The translations under genes and the position numbers were made by a program. From assembly GCA_008636095.1 (NCBI GenBank), contig VSJD01000316.1, positions 1 through 10,527 of the forward strand: a stretch of DNA of 10,527 nucleotides. The letters run 5' to 3'. Positions within the stretch are counted from its first letter, which is position 1, and every line of letters begins with the position of its first letter. Origin of the DNA: Kiritimatiellota bacterium. GTDB taxonomy: Bacteria > Verrucomicrobiota > Kiritimatiellia > JAAZAB01. The notes beneath the pieces were generated by a model. It had not been told where the DNA came from. It did no database searches and saw nothing but the letters and a program-made list of their open reading frames with translations. Positions 1 through 5,945 of this stretch are shown one piece after another.

Positions 1-2
1 AC

Positions 3-172
3 TACGAAAGCGGAACGTTTGTTTTTCAGACCAACATTATTTTTGGTAATTAGATACTGGCGGCACGTGGAAAGTATACTACATCCAGGTTGTTGAAGAA
101 GCTATCTTTTGCGCTGATTCAGTGCAAGGGAATTCTTACTGGAAATGTAATCCTTCAGTTATAGGGGAGTAA
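3..172 (+). pseudogene. Remnant 3' reading frames of a plus-strand gene cut by the window edge
   Basis: Two protein-like frames follow each other here. The first (3-53) reads YESGTFVFQTNIIFGN and ends at TAG. The second, in another frame (50-172), runs 40 codons to TAA without a credible start codon, includes GGTWKVYYIQVVEEAIF and YWKCNPSVIG, and is rich in aromatic residues with two cysteines. The overlap of the frames near base 50 looks like the end of a gene broken by a frameshift. Alternatively 3-53 is the true C-terminus of an upstream gene and the second frame is chance. I do not recognise a family. Without the sequence to the left this cannot be settled. Confidence 0.3.
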
Positions 173-224
173 AATGACACGACACGAGGAAAGCGCCCTA
201 TGCCCGGTTCCACGGCTCGACTGA
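164..224 (+). other. Orphan ribosome-binding site with a 16-codon open frame
   Basis: GGGGAG at 164-169 lies four bases before an ATG at 174, a good Shine-Dalgarno arrangement. The frame that follows (MTRHEESALCPVPRLD) stops at TGA 222-224. It could be a real short peptide, or the 5' end of a former plus-strand gene whose body was replaced by the hairpin-rich sequence that starts inside it. It resembles no protein I know. Coding status is doubtful. Confidence 0.25.
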
Positions 225-349
225 GCTCACCGAAGTCCGAAGCGCTACGCCCAAGGCAAGCAGGGCCTCAGCTCTTGTCACGGCGAAGAGAGCCTTTGCA
301 GGGACGGATGCCAGGGCTATTGGGATCGACTTCCCATGTAACTGATGGA
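205..349. repeat. Hairpin-rich GC stretch, possible dispersed palindromic element
   Basis: No gene is supported between the orphan frame and the end of the peptidase gene. The stretch contains nested inverted repeats: CGGT (205-208) pairs with ACCG (229-232), GCTC (215-218) with GAGC (223-226), and GCTCT (271-275) with AGAGC (289-293). Sequences of this kind often belong to short dispersed intergenic repeats, but one copy cannot prove that. It lies just downstream of the last gene of the minus-strand operon and could help end its transcripts, although no T-run follows a strong stem. Confidence 0.3.
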
Positions 350-1498
350 TTACCTGGAATGCGCAATGACATTAACCAACCCGTTGTAATGACGGGTTTG
401 ATGTTCGCGCATTAATTTAGGAGTGGTGAGATCCTGCATGCAAGGCTTGGTCGGCGCATAGCCGTCCCACTCCACATCAAAGGCCGGCGCTTGGCGGGTT
501 GCATATACCCAATCCGGCAAACTGCCCGACGTACAATCGGCGTGCGCACCAAGCCATGCTCCTTGCGAAAAACCGGGGAGCGCCACCCCGCCTTCTTCGG
601 CAGGATACATGCCCGCCACATACCAATCTGCCAGTTGCCGGCATCGGACGGAATAATCATCATCACCGGCAGATCGTTGGGCCGACAAAAAAGCTCCTCC
701 GCATATTGAAGCCAACGCATGGTAGGAAAACACGGCTGATAATTCCGGAATATCCCGAATGAAATTAACTATTGCCCGTGTTTCAGGTTCCGAGGCAGGC
801 GCGCCGCCACGATAAGTTGCGCTTTCCGGATCGGTTGACCGCAACCCATAGCCCAAGTCATCATTCATCTCCTCCCAATCGGAATCGAAATTGCGATCGA
901 TATCCACGCCATTGGCATTCAAACGCAAGTAACACGGATATCCTTGAACCAATTTTTCTCTCTCGTCGGCGCCAACCGAAGGCAAGGCGGCTATGCCGAT
1001 ATAAGTCAACAAATCCTTCCTTTCCTTTATCATCCGTTCCAGCGCAGGAATAATGATTTCCGGTCCGGATTCGCCGGGATGAACACTGCCTATCAATGCC
1101 ACCATTTTTTTGGAATTCCCTGCATATATCGCTTCCAAATCATTGCCCCTTGCCGTGGCACCTACCTTCGCAATGCGAACGAGCGCCGGGTTATCTTCCG
1201 CCAGCGCCTTGATGCGCGCGCATATCTTGGAATACGGCCACCAGATTTCCGGACTACGGATACGCACCGCCGCAGGTCCGACCGGCTCATCACCTTCATC
1301 CGATGAAACCCAGTAGGCATATGTCTTCAGCGGTTCAACGTCTCTGTCAAAAAACTCGAACTTGCGCAATTTATCGGCCTCCAGCATGCCATCATATATC
1401 ATCTGCGCCTGGCGCCAATCAATACCGTCGAAATATTCATCATAATCAGCGCCAAATTGAAAATCCGGTTCATCTTTCCGGTAAACGCGGATTTTCAT
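350..1498 (-). CDS. M14-family zinc carboxypeptidase
   Basis: This predicted 382-residue metallopeptidase would cleave a C-terminal residue or amide-linked group. The M14 signature is complete. H140 and E143 in SVHPGESGPE, with H260 in FSYHA, match the three zinc ligands. NANGVDIDRNF (194-204) corresponds to the substrate-carboxylate-binding NGVDLNRNF block, with one Asn replaced by Asp201. E343 in FDVEWDGY fits the catalytic glutamate. An N-terminal segment of about 100 residues precedes the catalytic domain. No convincing signal peptide is seen, so a cytoplasmic location is likely. The chosen start (1498) has AAGGA seven bases upstream. An in-frame ATG at 1612, with AAGGAG eight bases upstream, would add 38 Arg/Ser-rich residues. 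The longest open frame, to 1768, would overlap the preceding gene. It is the last gene of the cluster. Confidence 0.88.
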   Translation of the reverse strand: MKIRVYRKDEPDFQFGADYDEYFDGIDWRQAQMIYDGMLEADKLRKFEFFDRDVEPLKTYAYWVSSDEGDEPVGPAAVRIRSPEIWWPYSKICARIKALAEDNPALVRIAKVGATARGNDLEAIYAGNSKKMVALIGSVHPGESGPEIIIPALERMIKERKDLLTYIGIAALPSVGADEREKLVQGYPCYLRLNANGVDIDRNFDSDWEEMNDDLGYGLRSTDPESATYRGGAPASEPETRAIVNFIRDIPELSAVFSYHALASICGGAFLSAQRSAGDDDYSVRCRQLADWYVAGMYPAEEGGVALPGFSQGAWLGAHADCTSGSLPDWVYATRQAPAFDVEWDGYAPTKPCMQDLTTPKLMREHQTRHYNGLVNVIAHSR

Positions 1499-1652
1499 CG
1501 TTTTTTCCTTGCCCTGCGCCGAAGCGAACAAGAGTGAACTCTTATAAAAGCTTAATCGCACTTTCGCCGCGCTCAAAACAACTCGTAACCTGCAGAACTG
1601 TTTGCGAGACATGCGCGCTACTCCTTCCTGCTTGATATTGTTCCCGTCACGG
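1499..1652 (-). promoter_or_regulatory. Gap before the peptidase gene with a 14-base palindrome and alternative ribosome-binding site
   Basis: This is the only large gap in the cluster (154 bases). It contains a perfect inverted repeat, AAGAGT-GA-ACTCTT, at 1530-1543. A TATAAG hexamer sits immediately before it in the direction of transcription, but I see no good -35 box. AAGGAG (complement of 1621-1626) lies eight bases before an in-frame ATG at 1612. The gap is therefore either a regulatory spacer with an operator-like site, or partly the coding start of the peptidase. The two readings exclude each other in part. Confidence 0.4.
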
Positions 1653-3683
1653 TCAGTCGGCATCTGAAGTAAATTTTTTCCTGTAACGATAAAACGCAAA
1701 ACGCCGTGGATCATGAATTTCGCAGGAAAACCGTCCGTTTTGCCGGTCATAGCCCGCGTTTTTGCCATCGCCGGCCAATAGTTCGAAATTATAATCAGAA
1801 AACAAAGGATGGTTCACGGCAAATGTTCCGCGGTCATCAGGAGTATTATCACGAAAGACGATGATAAAACCTTCGCCCGATTCAGAATCATGGGCTTGAA
1901 AACCGCTCCACGAAAAACCGTCAGGTTCTCCGCCAATTGGATAAATAATACAGCGATGGAGCGAATTCCGCGCCGATTTGTAGACCGTAATGATGCCGCG
2001 CAAATCGGCGGCGAATGATTGTTCCAGTCCGCTAGCCTCAAACCAGGCCATCGGATTAGCTGTCATGGCAACGGCAAAAAGATAGTCGGCCCGGTAATGA
2101 CAAGGCGCCAGCGGATCGTTCGGATAGAGCTGCGCATTACGTTGGCCGTTCAATACTTCAATTCGCAAACGGCGTGGATCAACGTATTTTGCTAATTGCC
2201 AAAGATTGCGCAGGGTGGTGTAGGGGTAATATTTTCTCCAATCCGTATAACGATTTTCCAGAAACAAAAATCCGTATGACATGGCCTGATAGTAGCCGGT
2301 TCGAACGCCGGCGGTGATGTCAATTTCGATCGCCGTTTCGCCGGCAGTACCCTGGACAACTGCATGCATGATCCGCAGGAGGTTGTCCTCGCCTTTCTTC
2401 GTATAAAAAGCGACGCCATCCAGCTTTACGTTGCCGAGGCCGAGATCCTTAACCCGCTTGAGAATCACTTCAACATCCCTTTGCCAATTGGCGTAGTCAT
2501 TCGTTTTATCGGGATTATACCACATACCGATTTTGAATCCGGTGGCACGGGCCATATCCGTCAATTTCTTTAACCCATTCGGGAATCGTTTCAGATTATA
2601 CTCCCAGTAATCGTCCTGGGCCCACTGGTTTTCCCATACGCCGCCGGGAATAACCGAATTGGCGGATGGTCCCTTTTGCCAGCCGTCAATAAAATAGAGG
2701 AAATCAATGCCGATGGCCTCGGCTGCTTTCATTTCCTTTAAATAAAACTCTTCGCAAACCCGTCCGTCCTTGTGCCGGTCGCCCCAGATGGAATGCCAGA
2801 TAACCTCGTCTTTTTCCGGACGATAGCGACGGAAGCGCCGCTGATAGGCGTGCAACGTTTCGATAAAACCGGGATTACCGCTACTATAAACCGAAGTTGT
2901 AAAGGGATAACTGCGCCGTTCATGTTCGGATCCGGCGCCGAGTCCGTGGAAACAGAATTGGTCGCGGCGGATCAGTAAATCATATTCCGTTTTGACAGGC
3001 CGGGCATGGGGTAGAGGCGCCTCTTTCAGGAAAATTAGGCCCGCGCCGGTCAGACGATTTTCCAATCGGAAAAGGTTGCCGCGCGCCTTGACTTCAGGAA
3101 AGTTGGTAAGAAGATGTTTTTCCTCGTGGACCAGATTGTCCTGGCTGTCAGATCCGTCCATGAGGCTGACCACGGTTAAATAATGGTGAACATATGGGAG
3201 ATGAAAAAGCTCCTGCAAATCGTTCACGGCCGCTTTTTGCTTTTGATCCGGAACGTTTTCCAAGCCCGTTGCCGTCTGAGTCCGGGATAGATCGCAATCC
3301 GGATTGCCTGGCCAGCCTTTGACGCTTAAAAAAGTGGATATGGCCGGGGTTTGCGGATATATTTTAATCTGAAAGGTCAACTCTCCCGTTTTAAAAAGAC
3401 TGATTACCCGCGCCGATAGATACGGTTCTTCGATACAGACGCTTTGCTCCACGGCCGTTTCCAGCCGCCAATTTTGCGTATCATCCGTAATTTGAATTTC
3501 AGGATATGGCGAGGGAACCTCGCTCGGCGCAATGAGCCATTCCATTGCCGTTGTTTTGTCGAATAACGACACGTTGTATAAAAATCCGTTTTCAATCCGC
3601 CAACTTCTTTCCATCCGCGAATTGCCAGCCACAAGCACATTGCCGGCAATGCGTACATAAGCGTCTTTGAGTGTTCTTTCCAT
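1653..3683 (-). CDS. GH36-like (clan GH-D) alpha-galactosidase-type glycoside hydrolase
   Basis: This 676-residue protein has the layout of GH36/melibiase-type enzymes, which hydrolyse terminal alpha-galactosides by a retaining mechanism. Residues 1-285 form a probable N-terminal beta-sandwich, about 290-560 the TIM barrel, and 570-670 a C-terminal beta domain. Barrel landmarks are FLYFIDGWQ (328-336), GFKIGMWYNP (382-391) and NVKLDGV (418-424). D422 of that last motif sits where the clan nucleophile is expected. D481 in ENRYTDW is a candidate acid/base, less certain because the usual Cys/Gly-rich acid/base block is not evident. There is no signal peptide, so it should act on imported or intracellular substrates. 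Its start lies 26 bases after the upstream stop, with GGAA nearby. A true alpha-galactosidase specificity is not proven; a divergent relative with another substrate is possible. Confidence 0.82.
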   Translation of the reverse strand: MERTLKDAYVRIAGNVLVAGNSRMERSWRIENGFLYNVSLFDKTTAMEWLIAPSEVPSPYPEIQITDDTQNWRLETAVEQSVCIEEPYLSARVISLFKTGELTFQIKIYPQTPAISTFLSVKGWPGNPDCDLSRTQTATGLENVPDQKQKAAVNDLQELFHLPYVHHYLTVVSLMDGSDSQDNLVHEEKHLLTNFPEVKARGNLFRLENRLTGAGLIFLKEAPLPHARPVKTEYDLLIRRDQFCFHGLGAGSEHERRSYPFTTSVYSSGNPGFIETLHAYQRRFRRYRPEKDEVIWHSIWGDRHKDGRVCEEFYLKEMKAAEAIGIDFLYFIDGWQKGPSANSVIPGGVWENQWAQDDYWEYNLKRFPNGLKKLTDMARATGFKIGMWYNPDKTNDYANWQRDVEVILKRVKDLGLGNVKLDGVAFYTKKGEDNLLRIMHAVVQGTAGETAIEIDITAGVRTGYYQAMSYGFLFLENRYTDWRKYYPYTTLRNLWQLAKYVDPRRLRIEVLNGQRNAQLYPNDPLAPCHYRADYLFAVAMTANPMAWFEASGLEQSFAADLRGIITVYKSARNSLHRCIIYPIGGEPDGFSWSGFQAHDSESGEGFIIVFRDNTPDDRGTFAVNHPLFSDYNFELLAGDGKNAGYDRQNGRFSCEIHDPRRFAFYRYRKKFTSDAD

Positions 3684-3709
3684 AATATTTTTCCAGTTCC
3701 ACGAATTGT

Positions 3710-4762
3710 TCAGGTGTCAAAAGATTCAATGAGGTCAAGCACCTCAGACTTTGAAGAAGCGCTTGCCTGGCAATATAATTTATGGGTTTGATATTGTTCC
3801 CACAACTCGGACACAAGCTGCGCCGGTACATTGCGCAATTGGCCCTTGCCTAAATCGTCAATTCGCCGATATAGATGATCCCAATTCTCATTGTCGTGGC
3901 CCACACCGGGCACCCATTGGATGACACCAATCTTGGATATGGTGCAGAGCGATTCAAGATGAATAATGGAATTCACGCCGTCCAGGTGATACTCAACGCC
4001 GTCCCAAACCTCGATCTCCCGGCGCAAACTGGGGAGCGCGAATTCATTAAAATGTTCTTTGCCGATGTTATATGCGAAGTCGCATTGCGGCACATTGGTT
4101 GCGCCCGGACAATATAATCCATGGCGGGTAACCGACCCGTATTTATCGAATTCGAATAGGCGCTTAAATTCGTTGAAAACCGCATGATATGCCGTTGTTA
4201 TTTGATCCAAAGCATGATGAACCGCTTCCGGCGCGTCGTACAAGTCTAACAGAAGCCGCTCCGTGCCGCGGATGGCTGCCAGCGCGTCGAGATTGCCAAC
4301 CAACGTGGGTGCGCCGACAATCAATTTGCCATCGCACTTTCGTTTGGCAATTTCGATATAAGCAACCATTTTTTTCCACATTTCACTTTCCGGTCTGAAC
4401 CTGATATCCGTGTTGCCGATGTCATCTATAAAAGGAATAATCCGCGTGTCAAAACAATGTTTGTTTTCGGCTATTTCAACCTTTGCGCCGAGAAACGCGG
4501 CCAAAAGATTGGAGCAGAGCGATAGAATGAAATAAGGTACGGCTTCTCCGACAAAATCACAAGTTTCAGCACAAGCGAGCGCCTGGTCAACAACCTGTTC
4601 CATGTTATTAACAAAAGCCGCCCCAAACCCGGGCATTTTTTCGGGCGTGCATCCTTGCTTTGGAAAGACCGCGGCAATAGCCGGCCGCCGGGCTTTTCCC
4701 TCCCAAAACAAACGCCAGAAATATTGTGCCTCGGGAAAATCCCGTTTGTATTCAAGTTTCAT
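3710..4762 (-). CDS. URO-D superfamily protein (non-heme; methyltransferase-like), second paralogue
   Basis: This 350-residue protein belongs to the uroporphyrinogen decarboxylase fold group, which also includes corrinoid-dependent methyltransferases such as MtaA and CmuA. Landmarks are LAAFLGAKVE (87-96), a VGAPTLVGNLDAL block near 150-160, YHLDG (258-262) and IQWVPGVG (281-288). It lacks the N-terminal RQAGRY motif of heme-pathway HemE. The His-x-Cys zinc motif of MtaA-type enzymes is replaced by H259-L-D261. The heme role is therefore unlikely, and zinc-dependent thiol methylation is not supported. The start at 4762 has GGAAAAG just upstream, the same context as the peptidase gene; an ATG at 4774 would add MEKT. 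It differs strongly from the adjacent paralogue, so the pair may form complementary subunits or act on successive substrates. Confidence 0.85.
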   Translation of the reverse strand: MKLEYKRDFPEAQYFWRLFWEGKARRPAIAAVFPKQGCTPEKMPGFGAAFVNNMEQVVDQALACAETCDFVGEAVPYFILSLCSNLLAAFLGAKVEIAENKHCFDTRIIPFIDDIGNTDIRFRPESEMWKKMVAYIEIAKRKCDGKLIVGAPTLVGNLDALAAIRGTERLLLDLYDAPEAVHHALDQITTAYHAVFNEFKRLFEFDKYGSVTRHGLYCPGATNVPQCDFAYNIGKEHFNEFALPSLRREIEVWDGVEYHLDGVNSIIHLESLCTISKIGVIQWVPGVGHDNENWDHLYRRIDDLGKGQLRNVPAQLVSELWEQYQTHKLYCQASASSKSEVLDLIESFDT

Positions 4763-4808
4763 CGTCTTTTCCATTCTTTACCATAACTCCATTTAAAGCT
4801 TTTCCGGT

Positions 4809-5939
4809 TCATGATTGAGAATGCGCGTATTTATAGAAAGCCAATACGTTTTCCAGCGGCGTGTTTGCCATAATGGAACTGCTGGGGGAAAGAACCACGC
4901 CGCCTCCGCGTTGTTTGGACAAATCAACCATACGCCGGATGTCGCTGCGAATCTTTTCAGGGGTCGTGTACATGGTGGTCGTCACATTCACGCTGCCGAA
5001 CAGAAACGGCAATTTCCCGTTTCGACAGGGAGTCGCGGCGAGTGCATCCATATCCATCCCCTTGTCCTCCTCAAATCCCTGAAAACCGCCTATACCACAA
5101 TCAATTAGGTCAGGCAGGATGGGAAGAATATTGCCGTCGCTGTGCCAAAGCCAGTGGATGCCCGCCTCAATGATCGGGGCGATTGCGCGTTTCTGGTGTG
5201 GAAAATAGATGTCGTGCAGAATTTGAGGAGAGACCATTGGCCCATCATTTCCACAGATGTCTTCGCCGGAATAAATGATTGGCACAAGGTCATAATCCCT
5301 GATCGCCTTGGCAATTGCCTCGTTGCGCAGGCGGCTCTCTTCGCCGATAAAAGCGAACAGACGTTCCAACGCTTCCGGATAGAGCGCGTGCGCCATGAGA
5401 TAGTTTTCATATCCCATGACAGTGTACCACATCCACGGTACCCCCTGGCACAGATGGCCGGGAATGAACACGGCCGGCTTAAGAAATGCGCCCCAGCCGT
5501 CCAGTTCCAGCCACCGTAAATAAGTAATGTCGGGGTCAACATAGCGGCGCGCTTCGGAAACCGCAGGAACGGTTTGACAGAAATCACGGACATCCTCGGG
5601 AGACTTGAAGGCGCCATGCGTCCGACACCACTCGCCCGCCAGGTTACTGCGCAATCCGTCGCATATATTTATAGCCGCAGTAGGTCCGCACTGCTTGTCC
5701 TGCCGGTCTGGCAGTACGAACTGCAGGATTATATCCACATCCCACGCGTTCATTGCCAGGGCAAAAACTTCCTTGGGATGCGCGAGGTAGTCGCTGCGCC
5801 CGGTGATACGCTCAATGGCGGCGATCGTGGCATTCCCGCACTTGACCGGCAGGCGATCGGTCGGCTTGAACTCAACCGCATTGATCAGCCGCTCTCGTTT
5901 CTGATGGTACAGTTCGCGTTTTGTCATATGGTTTTTCAT
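4809..5939 (-). CDS. URO-D superfamily protein (non-heme; methyltransferase-like), first paralogue
   Basis: This 376-residue cytoplasmic TIM-barrel protein has the opening typical of non-heme URO-D relatives, with KRERLINAVEF followed by PTDRLPV (26-32). SGEDICGNDGPMVSP (224-238) is the conserved central block. WHSDGNILPILPDLIDCGI begins near residue 265, and GSVNVTTT lies near 315. HSD (266-268) replaces the HxC zinc motif of methylcobamide:thiol methyltransferases, and the HemE RQAGRY motif is absent. The substrate is unknown; methyl transfer or decarboxylation are family possibilities. The gene begins almost at the stop of the upstream reductase, implying coupled translation. The start is ambiguous among TTG 5945 (touching that stop), ATG 5939 and ATG 5927; GAGG lies 12 bases before the last. 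The C-terminus is intact. Confidence 0.86.
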   Translation of the reverse strand: MKNHMTKRELYHQKRERLINAVEFKPTDRLPVKCGNATIAAIERITGRSDYLAHPKEVFALAMNAWDVDIILQFVLPDRQDKQCGPTAAINICDGLRSNLAGEWCRTHGAFKSPEDVRDFCQTVPAVSEARRYVDPDITYLRWLELDGWGAFLKPAVFIPGHLCQGVPWMWYTVMGYENYLMAHALYPEALERLFAFIGEESRLRNEAIAKAIRDYDLVPIIYSGEDICGNDGPMVSPQILHDIYFPHQKRAIAPIIEAGIHWLWHSDGNILPILPDLIDCGIGGFQGFEEDKGMDMDALAATPCRNGKLPFLFGSVNVTTTMYTTPEKIRSDIRRMVDLSKQRGGGVVLSPSSSIMANTPLENVLAFYKYAHSQS

Positions 5940-5945
5940 CCTCAA

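Noticed and set aside
378..398. Perfect stem AACCCGT/ACGGGTT with a 7-base loop as operon terminator
   Set aside because: It lies inside the last codons of the peptidase gene and has no following T-run in the direction of transcription.
200..415. 71-codon plus-strand frame
   Set aside because: No ribosome-binding site, low-complexity Arg/Ser/Pro composition, and it overlaps the 3' end of the peptidase gene and the hairpin region.
5105..5617. 170-codon frame inside the first URO-D gene, and other long shadow frames on both strands
   Set aside because: They lie wholly inside genes with clear family motifs in another frame and show no recognisable protein features of their own.
3710..5939. Heme-pathway uroporphyrinogen decarboxylase (hemE)
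   Set aside because: Neither protein has the RQAGRY substrate-binding motif, two divergent copies are adjacent, and no other heme gene is present.
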